Source of the DNA: Chersky-840 sp035532735
GTDB lineage: Bacteria; Actinomycetota; Acidimicrobiia; Acidimicrobiales; UBA8190
Reading direction: 5' to 3'
NCBI GenBank assembly: GCA_035532735.1
Contig: DATKQM010000066.1
Coordinates: 101,873 to 165,872, forward strand
Length of the DNA: 64,000 nucleotides
The notes under the pieces are model-generated. The model had not been told where the DNA came from. It was given only the letters and a program-made list of their open reading frames with translations, and did not search any database. This document shows positions 8,949 to 18,544 of the stretch, one piece after another. How positions within the stretch are numbered: position 1 is the first letter of the stretch; the number at the start of each line of letters is the position of its first letter. The position numbers and the translations under genes are program-made.

Positions 8949-10292
8949 TCAGCCGTCTCCGTCTTCCGGATCCGCAGTGGCGCGACGGCGCCGATGCAGA
9001 CGATGTGCGAGCGCCGCCTCGGCGCCGTGATCGCTCGGCTCGTAGTAGACCCGACCGGCCACCTGGGGAGGACGGTAGTCCTGTTCCACCCACCCGCGGG
9101 GGTCGTCGTGGGGGTATCGGTACCCCTCGCCGTGACCGAGCTCACTGGCTCCCCGGTAATGGGCGTCCCGCAGGTGGACCGGGACATCGGCCCGGGGGCC
9201 GGCCCGAGCGTCGTCTCGGGCTCGACCGAGAGCTGTGGTGACCCGGTTCGACTTGGGCGCGCAGGCCAGGTAGACGACGGCCTGGGCCAGGTTGAGCTGG
9301 GCTTCGGGGAGGCCGACGAATTCCACGGCCCGGGCCGCGGCGTCGGCCACGACCAGAGCCATGGGGTCGGCGAGCCCGATGTCCTCACTGGCCAGGATCA
9401 CGAGTCGTCGGGCGATGAACCGGGCGTCCTCTCCCCCTTCGAGCATGCGGGCGAACCAGTAGAGCGCGGCGTCGGGGTCCGACCCTCGCAACGACTTGAT
9501 GAGGGCGCTCACCTGGTCGTAGTGGGCATCGGGCCCCTGGTGCAGGAGCCGTCCCGCCCGAGCCCGCTCGACGACGTCGGTGGTGATCGGCCCATCCCCG
9601 GCCAGAGCAACTGCCACCTCCAAGGTCCCGAGGGCAGCCCGGGCGTCCCCGTCGGCCACCGACACCATGGCTACCACCGCGGCGTCATCGGCCTGGGCAT
9701 CCTCCGCATCGAGCCCTCGCCGGAGCACTTCGGTGATGTCGTCGTCGCCGAGGGGCTCCAAGCGCCACAACGTGGCCCGACTGAGCAAGGGCGAGTTCAC
9801 CGCGAAGAAGGGGTTCTCCGTGGTGGCGCCGATGAGGACCACCAACCCTTCTTCTACCGCGGGCAGGAGGGCGTCTTGTTGGGACTTGTTGAACCGGTGG
9901 ACCTCGTCGATGAAGAGGATGGTCCCCCGACCCTGCTCACCGAGTCGCCGCCGTGCCTCGTCGATGGCACCCCGGACGTCGCCCACCCCGGCATTGACCG
10001 CCGAGAGGGGGACGAAGGTCTTGGCCGTGGTCGCAGCTACCACCTGGGCCAGGGTGGTCTTGCCCGTTCCCGCCGGCCCCCACAGGATCGCCGAGGTCAG
10101 ACGGTCCTGCTCGATGAGAACCCGGAGGGGCGCGTCGCGAGCCACCAGATGGCGCTGGCCCACGATGTCGTCGAGCGTGCGAGGTCGCAGACGCGCCGCC
10201 AAGGGGGCGCGTTGGCGGAGTCGGTCCTCGGCCGCCTGGGCGAAGAGATCGGCCCCACCCATGGCCGGACGGCGCGGGGAACGGCCCGCCAT
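8949..10292 (-). CDS. rarA: replication-associated recombination protein A (MgsA/RarA)
   Basis: AAA+ ATPase acting at stalled replication forks. The 447-residue protein has Walker A GPAGTGKTT (about residue 75), Walker B ILFIDEVHRFNKSQQDALLP, sensor 1 LIGATTENPFF and the arginine-finger region LLSRATLW. The C-terminal half has the RarA tetramerisation region (SALIKSLRGSDPDAALYW, later HYRGA and YRYPHD). It lies 32 bases after the aspS stop. The position near aspS and alaS matches Rv2559c in M. tuberculosis. An ATG ten codons downstream is an alternative start; either leaves the ATPase core intact. Confidence 0.95.
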   Translation of the reverse strand: MAGRSPRRPAMGGADLFAQAAEDRLRQRAPLAARLRPRTLDDIVGQRHLVARDAPLRVLIEQDRLTSAILWGPAGTGKTTLAQVVAATTAKTFVPLSAVNAGVGDVRGAIDEARRRLGEQGRGTILFIDEVHRFNKSQQDALLPAVEEGLVVLIGATTENPFFAVNSPLLSRATLWRLEPLGDDDITEVLRRGLDAEDAQADDAAVVAMVSVADGDARAALGTLEVAVALAGDGPITTDVVERARAGRLLHQGPDAHYDQVSALIKSLRGSDPDAALYWFARMLEGGEDARFIARRLVILASEDIGLADPMALVVADAAARAVEFVGLPEAQLNLAQAVVYLACAPKSNRVTTALGRARDDARAGPRADVPVHLRDAHYRGASELGHGEGYRYPHDDPRGWVEQDYRPPQVAGRVYYEPSDHGAEAALAHRLHRRRRATADPEDGDG

Positions 10293-10324
10293 GTCTCGCT
10301 GCTCCCTGTCGCCGGGCGCCGGGC

Positions 10325-12067
10325 TCAGTCGCCCGGGGGCATGACGCGCAGGCCCAGGTCGCGAAGGGCGCGCTCGGCCAACGCCTTGGGCGCGCCCGTC
10401 ATGGGGTCGGTCCCGGACTGGGTCTTCGGATAGGCGATGACCTCGCGCAGGTTGTCCTCCCCCGCCAACACCGCCACGAACCGGTCGACCCCCACCGCGA
10501 ACCCACCGTGGGGGGGGGCGCCGTATCGGAAAGCCCCCAACAAGAAGCCGAAACGGGCCTCGGCCTCCTCGGGCGGAATGCCGAGCGCGGCGAAGACCTG
10601 TCGTTGGATGTCCTCGCGGTGGATACGGATCGAACCCGACCCGAGCTCCCAGCCGTTGAGGACCAGGTCATAGGCCTGGGAGCGGACCCGGGCCGGATCA
10701 GAGTCGAGCAGGTCCAGGTCATCGGGATGCGGCATCGTGAACGGGTGGTGGGCGGCTTGGGGGTTGCCGTCCTCGTCGGTGCCGTCGAAGAGGGGGAACT
10801 CCGTGACCCACAAGAAACGTCTCTCACCCTGGCCCACCGGAGGGCGACCGAGGTCGAGCCGCACCTGGCCGAGAACCTCGCACGCCGTGCGCCACTCGTC
10901 GGCGACCACGAGGACGAGATCCCCCGACACCGCGCCGGTGGCAGAGACGATGCCGGCGCGCTCGGCATCCGAGAGCACCTTGTCGAGCGGGGAGGTGAGG
11001 GCCGGTGGCGCGTCCGACGTCACCTTGAACCAGGCCAGACCCTTGGCGCCGAGCTCCTTGGCCCGATCGACGAGGCTGTCGAGCCGGTTCCGACCGAGCG
11101 CGCCACCGTCGGGCACGCGCACCGCCTTCACACACGGGGCAACGAAGGCACGCACTTCGGTACCGGCGAACACCTCGCCGAGGTCGACGAGCTCCATCCC
11201 GAAGCGCAGATCAGGCTTGTCGACGCCGAAGCTGTCCATGGCCTCGTGCCACGTCATCGTTTCCATGACCGACGGCGCTTCGCCCACCGCGGCCTCGGTG
11301 GCTTCCACGACGGCCGCGGTAATGACGTCTTGGATGTCGCGCTCGGTCACAAACGACGCCTCGATGTCGAGTTGGGTGAACTCGAACTGGCGATCGGCGC
11401 GCAGGTCCTCGTCCCGGAGGCACCGCGCCATCTGGAAGTAGCGGTCCATGCCCGCCACCATGAGCAGCTGCTTGGCGATCTGCGGGCTCTGGGGCAACAC
11501 GTAGAACTTGCCCCGGTTCAACCGTGACGGCACCGCGAACTCGCGCGCTCCTTCGGGGGTCGGCGTCCACAACAACGGCGTCTCCACCTCGCAGAAGCCT
11601 TGGCGGACCATGGCGGCCCGCATGGCGCCGAGGACCCGGGAGCGCAGGCGCAGGTTCCGTTGCATCCGGGGACGACGCAGGTCCACGAACCGGTACCGGA
11701 GTCGCACCGACTCGTCGACCTCGGCCCGGTCGTCGACGGGGAACGGGGGCGGTTCGGCCTCGGATAGAACCTCGACGACACAGTCGGCGAGCTCGACCTC
11801 ACCGGTGGGCAGCTCGGGATTGATCGTCCCCTCGGGTCGCAGCCGCACCGTCCCCTCGACGCGCACCACCCATTCACTGCGAACATCCACAGACCCGTCG
11901 ACCACGCACTGGACGGTGCCGCTGAAGTCGCGCAGGTCCAGGAACGACAGGTGCTCTCCGTGTTCCCGACGATGGCCGACCCAGCCGCACAACGCCACCC
12001 GGGTCTCGACGTGGTCGGGTCGGAGCTCGCCGCACAGATGGGTCCGCATCCCCGTGGTGGAGCTCAC
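10325..12067 (-). CDS. aspS: aspartyl-tRNA synthetase
   Basis: Class II synthetase of about 580 residues charging tRNA-Asp. The N-terminal anticodon-binding OB fold begins MRTHLCGELRPDHVETRVAL and holds GWVGHRREHG. The catalytic domain has motif 2 (FQMARCLRDEDLRADRQFEF) and motif 3 (GFAVGVDRFVAVLAGEDNLR); the bacterial insert (GAD domain) lies between. GTG at 12067 overlaps the hisS stop by 4 bases and has AGAAGG just upstream; ATG at 12049 is an alternative. Translation is probably coupled to hisS. The long in-frame extension further upstream is the shadow of hisS and was not used. Confidence 0.97.
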   Translation of the reverse strand: MSSTTGMRTHLCGELRPDHVETRVALCGWVGHRREHGEHLSFLDLRDFSGTVQCVVDGSVDVRSEWVVRVEGTVRLRPEGTINPELPTGEVELADCVVEVLSEAEPPPFPVDDRAEVDESVRLRYRFVDLRRPRMQRNLRLRSRVLGAMRAAMVRQGFCEVETPLLWTPTPEGAREFAVPSRLNRGKFYVLPQSPQIAKQLLMVAGMDRYFQMARCLRDEDLRADRQFEFTQLDIEASFVTERDIQDVITAAVVEATEAAVGEAPSVMETMTWHEAMDSFGVDKPDLRFGMELVDLGEVFAGTEVRAFVAPCVKAVRVPDGGALGRNRLDSLVDRAKELGAKGLAWFKVTSDAPPALTSPLDKVLSDAERAGIVSATGAVSGDLVLVVADEWRTACEVLGQVRLDLGRPPVGQGERRFLWVTEFPLFDGTDEDGNPQAAHHPFTMPHPDDLDLLDSDPARVRSQAYDLVLNGWELGSGSIRIHREDIQRQVFAALGIPPEEAEARFGFLLGAFRYGAPPHGGFAVGVDRFVAVLAGEDNLREVIAYPKTQSGTDPMTGAPKALAERALRDLGLRVMPPGD

Positions 12068-13353
12068 TGGCCTTCTTTCGTCTGGGCCGTCGAACGCTGC
12101 GCCAACCAATCGACCACCGATGCCCGGGGTACCGCCTCTTGGGGTCCCTCGTGACGAAGCGGCCTGGCCGTCACGATCTGTGTCGCCAGCTCTTCGGCGC
12201 CGACGATGAGGGCATACCGTGCCCCGGAGCGGTCCGCCTGCTTGAGCTGGGACTTGAGCGAACGACCATCGTAGGCGCGCACCGCCCCCAGCCCGGCCCG
12301 TCGCAACTCGCCGCACAAGGCGCGCGCTGCGGTCCCGTCAGTCACGTCGACCACGAAAGCGTCAGGGAGCGGGGGGTCGAGGGCGAAGACTCCCTCGGCA
12401 TCACACGCCAACAGGAGCCGCTCGATGCCGATGCCGAATCCGATGCCCGGGCTCGACGACCCCCCGATGGCCTCGGCCAGCCCGTCGTAGCGTCCGCCCC
12501 CGCCGATGGCGTTCTGGGCCGAGGAGAGCGACGTGGCCGCGAACTCGAAGGTGGTCCGGGTGTAGTAGTCGAGGCCACGCACGAGTCGGGGCTCGAGCCG
12601 GTACGCCACACCCAACTCCTCCAGTCCGGCGCGGACCCGGTCCAGGTGGGCGGCACAGGCCTCGTCGAGGTAGTCGGTGATGCGCGGCGCATGCTCGGTC
12701 ACGGCCCGGCACTCGGGTCGCTTGCAGTCGAGCACCCGTAAGGGATTGACCCTGAATCGGTCCCGGTGCTCGTCACAGAGCTCCGAGGCGTGGTCCTCGA
12801 GATAGGTGACCAAGGCGGCGACGTACACCGACCGGCACTCCCCGCATCCCATGGAATTGAGCGCCAAGTCGACCTGGCGGAGCCCCAACCAGCCGTAGAG
12901 ATCCGCGGCCAGGGTCACCACTTCGACGTCGACGTCGGGATCGTCGGTGCCGAGTACCTCCACGCCGAGCTGGTGGTGCTGCTTGTACCGCCCGGCCTGA
13001 GGGCGTTCGTAGCGGAAGGCGGGGGTGAGGTACCACGCCTTCCACGGCACCGGCGGGTGGTGCTGGACGAAGGCCCGCACCACCGAGGCGGTGCCCTCGG
13101 GCCGAAGCGCCACGTCGCGTCCACCCCTGTCGGTGAACTCGTACATCTCCTTGCGCACCACGTCGCTCTCGTCCCCGATACCGCGCCGGAAGAGTTGGGC
13201 GTCTTCGAACATGGGGTTGAGCACGAGCCCGAAGCCGGCCAACCGGGCCCGACGGGCGAACTCCGCCACCAGCCGCTCCCACCGGGCCGACTCGGGCCAC
13301 AGCACGTCATGGGTGCCCGCGGGGGCGCGCAGCGGCGCCGTGTGATCGCCCAC
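12064..13353 (-). CDS. hisS: histidyl-tRNA synthetase
   Basis: Class II synthetase of 429 residues. The N-terminal part has APAGTHDVLWPESARW, motif 2 region FRYERPQAGRYKQHHQLGVE, and the histidine-specific blocks LVRGLDYYTRTTFEF and the Gly-rich GGGGRYDGLAEAIGG. The C-terminal domain holds the anticodon-binding fold (VVDVTDGTAARALCGELRRA, then SLKSQLKQADRSGARYALIV). It starts with GTG 7 bases after the rel stop and overlaps aspS by 4 bases, so rel-hisS-aspS probably form one transcript. Confidence 0.97.
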   Translation of the reverse strand: MGDHTAPLRAPAGTHDVLWPESARWERLVAEFARRARLAGFGLVLNPMFEDAQLFRRGIGDESDVVRKEMYEFTDRGGRDVALRPEGTASVVRAFVQHHPPVPWKAWYLTPAFRYERPQAGRYKQHHQLGVEVLGTDDPDVDVEVVTLAADLYGWLGLRQVDLALNSMGCGECRSVYVAALVTYLEDHASELCDEHRDRFRVNPLRVLDCKRPECRAVTEHAPRITDYLDEACAAHLDRVRAGLEELGVAYRLEPRLVRGLDYYTRTTFEFAATSLSSAQNAIGGGGRYDGLAEAIGGSSSPGIGFGIGIERLLLACDAEGVFALDPPLPDAFVVDVTDGTAARALCGELRRAGLGAVRAYDGRSLKSQLKQADRSGARYALIVGAEELATQIVTARPLRHEGPQEAVPRASVVDWLAQRSTAQTKEGQ

Positions 13354-13360
13354 GCTGTGC

Positions 13361-15604
13361 TCAGCCCTTCCGGCCGGGCAGGGTGCGGAAGGCGTCGAAC
13401 ACGCCGTCGAGGTGTTTGAGCGAGCTGATGAGCGACTCCAGGTGTCCGGGGTCGGCCAGCTCCACGTCGAAGTTCATCCGGCTGACGCGATCGGGCGAGG
13501 TCTGCGACGACGACGACACGATGTTGAGGTGGTGCTCCGATACCACCCGGGTCACATCCGACAGCAGCCGCGAGCGGTCGAAGGCGAGCACCTCCACCGA
13601 GGCCACGAACACGGTGGTGCCTTCACGGTCCCACTCCACCTCGATGAGCCGTTCTTCTCCCCCCGCCGCCAATGCGGTGGCGTTGGCGCAGTCGGCCCGG
13701 TGCACGCTCACGCCGCGCCCGCGGGTGACGAACCCCACGATCTGGTCGCCGGGCACCGGGGTGCAACAACGCGACAGCCGCACCATGACGTCGTCGAGGC
13801 CTTCGACATAGACGCCCACCGGCGAACCACGCCGGGTCCGGGTCCGCAGACCGGGCCCGACGGTCGTCGGGAGCTGCTCCTCGCCGCCTCCGCCCCGCAG
13901 GTCGCGGGCCAGGCGCTGGGCCACCGATCGGGCCGAGACATGGCCGTCGCCGATCGAGGCGTGCAGGGAGTCGAGGTCCACGTAGTTCATGGCCGCGGCG
14001 AGACGCTCGAGCGAGTTCGACGCGGCCAGCTTCTGCACGGGCAGGCCTTCGCGCCGAAGCGCCTTCATGAGCTCCTCGCGCCCGGTCTCCATGGCGTCTT
14101 CCCGACGCTCGCGGCTGAACCACTGCCGGATCTTGTTGCGGGCCCGGGGCGACGCCACGATCTGGAGCCAGTCGCGCGAAGGGCCGGCGGAGGGGACCTT
14201 GGACGTGATGATCTCGACGGTGTCCGCCGACTGCAGCGGCGTGTCGAGGGGGATGAGGCGCCCGTTCACCTTGGCGCCGATGCAACGGTGGCCCACCTCG
14301 GTGTGGATGGAGTAGGCGAAGTCGATGGGCGTCGCGCCCGCCGCCAGGGCGATGACCTTGCCCTTGGGTGTGAAGACATAGACCTCGTCCTGTTCGAGGT
14401 CGAGCTTCAGGCCCTCGAGGAACTCCAGAGGGTCGATGGTCTCCTGCTGCCAGTCCACGATGCGCTGGAGCCAGGCCATCTCGGCGGTGGTGGTGGCCGC
14501 CCCGTCCTTGGACTGCTCCTTGTATCCCCAGTGCGCGGCGATGCCGTACTCGGCCCGCCGGTGCATCTCGTTGGTCCGGATCTGGACCTCGATGGGCTTG
14601 CCATCGAGGCCGATCACGGTGGTGTGCAGCGACTGGTACAGGTTGAACTTCGGGCTGTTGATGTAGTCCTTGAACCGGCCCTGAACGGGGCTCCAGATGG
14701 CGTGGATCGACCCCAGTGCGGCCCAACAGTCCTTTTCGGACTCGACGATGACGCGCAGGCCGACGAGGTCGTGGATCTCGGCGAACTCCTTGCCGCGCAC
14801 TACCATTTTCTCGTAGATGCTCCAGAGGTGCTTGGGACGACCCGTGACGTCGGCCTTCACCCCTGAGGCCCCCAGCCGGTCGCGCACCGCCACGAGGACC
14901 CGGGCCAGGTACTCGTCGCGCTCGGGAGCGCGCGTGGCGACCATCTGCTCGATCTCGGCGTAGCGTTTGGGGTGAAGCGTGGCGAAGGCCAGGTCCTCGA
15001 GCTGCCACTTGAGCTCCTGGATGCCGAGCCGGTGCGCCAGCGGCGCGTAGATGTCGAGGGTCTCCTGGGCGGTGCGGCGCTGCTTCCACTCCGGCATCAC
15101 CGCCACGGTCCGCATGTTGTGGAGCCGGTCGGCGAGCTTGATGACGAGCACCCGCCAGTCCGTGGCCATGGCCACGAGCATCTTGCGCACCGTGGCGGCC
15201 TGCTGGGCCTCTTTGGAGTCGAACTGGAGTCGGTCGAGCTTGGTGACCCCGTCGACGATGGCGCCCACCTCGGGGCCGAACTCCTCGGTGACGAGCTCGA
15301 GGGTGAGCCCGGTGTCCTCCACCGCATCGTGGAGCAGGGCCGAGGCGACCGACCGGGCGTCGAGGCCCAGCTCGGCCACGATGGTGGCCACGGCCACAGG
15401 GTGGGTGATGTAGGGCTCGCCGGTCTGGCGAAGCTGACCCTCGTGGGACTGCTCGGCGACCTTGCCGGCCCGGACGATCAGTTTGCGGTCGGCTGCGGTG
15501 GACCGGGGCCGACGGGCGTCGTAGGCCGCCAGGACACCCCCCACCAGGTCGTCGAGCATCGCCGGCCGGCGGAACGGAGCAGCCAGACGCTCGACGGTGA
15601 CCAC
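13361..15604 (-). CDS. rel: bifunctional (p)ppGpp synthetase/hydrolase
   Basis: Stringent-response enzyme making and degrading (p)ppGpp; 747 residues. The N-terminal HD hydrolase domain has the ligands in SHEGQLRQTGEPYITHPV and LLHDAVEDTG. The synthetase domain contains the RFKDYINSPKFNLYQSLHTT block; its RxKD sequence marks the bifunctional Rel type rather than the EXDD synthetase-only type. A TGS domain (VYVFTPKGKVIALAAGATPI) and a C-terminal ACT domain (HHLNIVSSSSQTS) follow. The apt gene commonly found between secF and rel in Actinobacteria is absent; only about 70 non-coding bases separate them. An internal ATG at codon 16 is a possible alternative start. Confidence 0.96.
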   Translation of the reverse strand: MVTVERLAAPFRRPAMLDDLVGGVLAAYDARRPRSTAADRKLIVRAGKVAEQSHEGQLRQTGEPYITHPVAVATIVAELGLDARSVASALLHDAVEDTGLTLELVTEEFGPEVGAIVDGVTKLDRLQFDSKEAQQAATVRKMLVAMATDWRVLVIKLADRLHNMRTVAVMPEWKQRRTAQETLDIYAPLAHRLGIQELKWQLEDLAFATLHPKRYAEIEQMVATRAPERDEYLARVLVAVRDRLGASGVKADVTGRPKHLWSIYEKMVVRGKEFAEIHDLVGLRVIVESEKDCWAALGSIHAIWSPVQGRFKDYINSPKFNLYQSLHTTVIGLDGKPIEVQIRTNEMHRRAEYGIAAHWGYKEQSKDGAATTTAEMAWLQRIVDWQQETIDPLEFLEGLKLDLEQDEVYVFTPKGKVIALAAGATPIDFAYSIHTEVGHRCIGAKVNGRLIPLDTPLQSADTVEIITSKVPSAGPSRDWLQIVASPRARNKIRQWFSRERREDAMETGREELMKALRREGLPVQKLAASNSLERLAAAMNYVDLDSLHASIGDGHVSARSVAQRLARDLRGGGGEEQLPTTVGPGLRTRTRRGSPVGVYVEGLDDVMVRLSRCCTPVPGDQIVGFVTRGRGVSVHRADCANATALAAGGEERLIEVEWDREGTTVFVASVEVLAFDRSRLLSDVTRVVSEHHLNIVSSSSQTSPDRVSRMNFDVELADPGHLESLISSLKHLDGVFDAFRTLPGRKG

Positions 15605-15674
15605 CTACTCACCGTACCTGGCCGACCGACCCACAGGGCACCCAACAACGCCTAGGACGGGCCCCGAGCGACAC

Positions 15675-17042
15675 TCAGCGGCGCTTGCCGCCCTTCTTCG
15701 CACCCTTGCCCTTGCGGGGCCGAGGCGGCGGGCGACGCGGGCTCGACGCCGAGGACGACGGCGCGCGCCCGGCCCCGTTGGACCGACTCGACCCACTCTT
15801 GGCCTTGGCGGCGGGCCTGGTCTCGGCCTCGCCGTCGTCGTCGTCGATGGCGTCGTCGTCGACCGTCACCGCCGGACGCGTGGCCGCGCCGGGGCGCAGG
15901 ACCCCGGACTGGCGTCGCCCCACCGGGCGGCCGGAACTGCTCGACCCGCCTCGGGTCCCGCCGGGCGACGATGCCTGGGACAGCATGGCGGCCTGTCGAG
16001 GCGTCAGCAGGCCCGCACCTTCGGGGCGACTCTCGAGCTTGCGTCGGATGTTGATGTAGCGCGCCTCGCGCTCTTTGAAGGCCGACAACACCGGAGCGGC
16101 GATGAAGATCGAGGAGTACGCCCCGGAGGTCAGCCCGATCACCAGCGCCAAGCCGAAGTACTGCAAGGTGGTCGCCCCGAGCAGTTGCGCCCCGATGACG
16201 AGCACGGCCAGCACGGGCAGGATGGCGACCAGCGAGGTGTTGATGGACCGGGCCAGGGTCTGGTTCATCGACAGGTTGACGATGTCCTCGTAGGTCATCC
16301 GGCCCGCGCCGAACTGGCCTCGGCTGTTCTCCTTCACGCGGTCGAACACCACCACGGTGTCATAGAGCGAATACCCGAGGATGGTGAGCAAGGCGATCAC
16401 CGTGTCCGGGGTCACCTGGAATCCGGCCAATGAATAGATCCCGGCCGTAATGAGCAGGTCGTGGATCACGGCGATCAACGCCGCCATGGCCATCTTCCAC
16501 TCGAATCGGAACGAGATGTAGACCACGACCACGATGAAGAAGACGAACACCGCGATGATGGCCTTCTCGCTGATCTGGCTCCCCCAGGTGGGCCCGACAT
16601 CGGTGAGAGACACCCGGTTCGCCGAGATGTGGCTCGTGCGGGCCAAGGCGTTGGTGACCGCCGTCTTGTTGGCCACCTGCTGGGCGCTCGACTCCTTGGT
16701 CAGGTCGGCCTGGACCTGGACGGTGGCGGAGGAGCCGTGGCCGAGGATCTGCACCGTGGCGCCCGACACACCGGCGTTCTGGACCGCGTTCTGGATGTCG
16801 CTCACACTGGCCCCGTGAGCGGGGACCTCCCACGAGGTCCCACCTTTGAAGTCGATGCCCCAGTTGAAGCCCCTGACCCCGAACGACACCAGGCCCAGGA
16901 CGATGATGAGACCCGACACCGCGAACCACCACCGGCGTCTGCCCACGAAGTCGAACTTGGTCTCGCCCCGGTAGACCCGGACAAAGGGGTTGGGACGGTG
17001 CTCGGCGGAATGCTCCTCGGGGGCCAGGGTGGTCGTGGTCAT
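15675..17042 (-). CDS. secF: protein translocase subunit SecF with long disordered tail
   Basis: Partner of SecD in the inner membrane; uses proton motive force to assist late steps of Sec export. The 455-residue protein has the first helix (WWFAVSGLIIVLGLVSFGVRG), the diagnostic GIDFKGGTSWEV motif, a periplasmic P1 domain and five more helices including the DTVVVFDRVKEN motif. The family core ends near residue 340. The last about 110 residues are low complexity: Gly/Ser stretches, an acidic patch (VDDDAIDDDDGEAE), then a strongly basic Pro/Arg/Lys end. The start overlaps the secD stop by 4 bases. Confidence 0.95.
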   Translation of the reverse strand: MTTTTLAPEEHSAEHRPNPFVRVYRGETKFDFVGRRRWWFAVSGLIIVLGLVSFGVRGFNWGIDFKGGTSWEVPAHGASVSDIQNAVQNAGVSGATVQILGHGSSATVQVQADLTKESSAQQVANKTAVTNALARTSHISANRVSLTDVGPTWGSQISEKAIIAVFVFFIVVVVYISFRFEWKMAMAALIAVIHDLLITAGIYSLAGFQVTPDTVIALLTILGYSLYDTVVVFDRVKENSRGQFGAGRMTYEDIVNLSMNQTLARSINTSLVAILPVLAVLVIGAQLLGATTLQYFGLALVIGLTSGAYSSIFIAAPVLSAFKEREARYINIRRKLESRPEGAGLLTPRQAAMLSQASSPGGTRGGSSSSGRPVGRRQSGVLRPGAATRPAVTVDDDAIDDDDGEAETRPAAKAKSGSSRSNGAGRAPSSSASSPRRPPPRPRKGKGAKKGGKRR

Positions 17043-18544
17043 GCTTGGGTCTCGCTTCCCAGCGCAAGGCCCCGAGCCACCCCGATGAATCGGGCCTCGG
17101 TGATGCGGGTACTACGACCGAGGAGGATGACCAGAGGCCGGGTGAAGAAGAAGGTCGTGAACACGTCGAGGAGGGTCGACAGCCCCAGGAAGAAGGCGAA
17201 GCCTCGCACCGTGCCCACGGCCAGGATGTAGAGGACCACGGCTGCGGCCAGCGACACCAAGTCGGCGGCCAGGACGGTGCGGAACGCTCCCCGGAAGCTC
17301 CGGTCCACGCTGGTGCGCACGGACCGGCCCGAGCGTGCCTCGTCTTTGAGTCTCTCGAAATAGACGATGTAGGAGTCGACGGTGATCCCCACTGACACGA
17401 TGACGCCCGTGACGCCCGATAAGTCCAAGGTCAGGTTCATCGACGAGTGGCCGAGGGCCGAGACAATGGCCCACAACAACGCCGCGGTGGTCAGCAGCCC
17501 GGTCACCACCACCACCCCGAGGACCCTGTAGTAGAGGATGGTGTAGACGAGCACCAGGAGCAGCCCCCCGATGCCCGCCAGGAGCCCGGCCTTGAGCGAC
17601 GACTTGCCCAATGTCGGTGACACCGTCTGTTGGGTGAGGACAGTCAACTTCACCGGCAGCGAGCCGTAGTTGAGCTGCAGGGCGAGGGTCTTGGCCGATG
17701 CCTGGGTGAAGCTCCCGCTGATCTGCCCCTTGCCCCCGAAGGAGCTGAACGTGGAGTCGTTGGGTTGGATGAGCGGTGCCGACTCCACGAACCCGTCGAG
17801 GTCGATGGCCACGTACTGGTGGAAGTTCGCCGAGGCCACGTTGTCCCACGGGGTCACCTGCTTGAGGGTGTAGCTCACCACCCACTGGCTGTTTTGGGTG
17901 TCGAACTGAGCCACCGACGACGCGATGGCCGTACCCTTGAGCTGCGACGGACCCAAGACGAAACGGGGGTACTGCTGCACGCCACTCTGAGGATCAGAGG
18001 GGAGCAGGACCGTCTTGGTGGGATCGTCGTTCTTGGTGTCGGGGTAGGGCGCGAAAGCGGGGTTGGCGGGGATGTTGTTCCCCGGCAGTCCCGAGGTCGT
18101 GTTCACGTTCAGGCTCGCCGCCGTGGTGGCGTACTGGCCGCACGAGGGCAATGCTCCCGTGGGCGGGGACTTGCCCTTGGCGGGCTTCGTATAGGCGGGC
18201 GCCCCGCACAACACGGGCCTGAAGTAGAGCTGGGCTGTGGTGCCGATGAGCTTGATCAGCGCTTGCGGGTTCTTCACGCCGGGGAACTGCACCACAACGT
18301 TGCCGCCCTGGGAGTCCACGGTGGCACCCGACACCCCGGCGCCGTCGATCCGGTTCCGGATGACATTGACCGTGGTGTCCATCTCGGCGCTCGAGATGGC
18401 GTGCGCGGGCTTGTAGACGACCTCTGACCCGCCGGCCAGGTCCAGACCCAGCTTGGGGGCCCACCCCGCCCCGAGCGTGGCCGCGAACACGATGATCGTG
18501 AGGGCGACGGTGACCGCCAAGCTGACGACGAGCGACCGCTTCAT
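17039..18544 (-). CDS. secD: protein translocase subunit SecD
   Basis: Inner-membrane Sec auxiliary protein of 501 residues. It has one N-terminal helix, then the signature LGLDLAGGSEVVY, then a large periplasmic region including the P1 subdomain (VNVIRNRIDGAGVSGATVDS). This region is enlarged by an insert rich in Asn, Pro and Thr (residues about 120-200), as in other Actinobacteria. Five C-terminal helices follow with the TGVIVSVGITVDSYIVYFER motif. It overlaps yajC and secF by 4 bases on either side, so the three genes form a translationally coupled operon. Confidence 0.96.
   Translation of the reverse strand: MKRSLVVSLAVTVALTIIVFAATLGAGWAPKLGLDLAGGSEVVYKPAHAISSAEMDTTVNVIRNRIDGAGVSGATVDSQGGNVVVQFPGVKNPQALIKLIGTTAQLYFRPVLCGAPAYTKPAKGKSPPTGALPSCGQYATTAASLNVNTTSGLPGNNIPANPAFAPYPDTKNDDPTKTVLLPSDPQSGVQQYPRFVLGPSQLKGTAIASSVAQFDTQNSQWVVSYTLKQVTPWDNVASANFHQYVAIDLDGFVESAPLIQPNDSTFSSFGGKGQISGSFTQASAKTLALQLNYGSLPVKLTVLTQQTVSPTLGKSSLKAGLLAGIGGLLLVLVYTILYYRVLGVVVVTGLLTTAALLWAIVSALGHSSMNLTLDLSGVTGVIVSVGITVDSYIVYFERLKDEARSGRSVRTSVDRSFRGAFRTVLAADLVSLAAAVVLYILAVGTVRGFAFFLGLSTLLDVFTTFFFTRPLVILLGRSTRITEARFIGVARGLALGSETQA

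Noticed and set aside
8945..9388. Upstream extension of the sedolisin frame
   Set aside because: It lies fully inside rarA in antisense, and the signal peptide begins at 8944.
12068..12316. N-terminal extension of aspS
   Set aside because: It is the shadow of hisS; conserved AspRS sequence starts at about 12049-12067.
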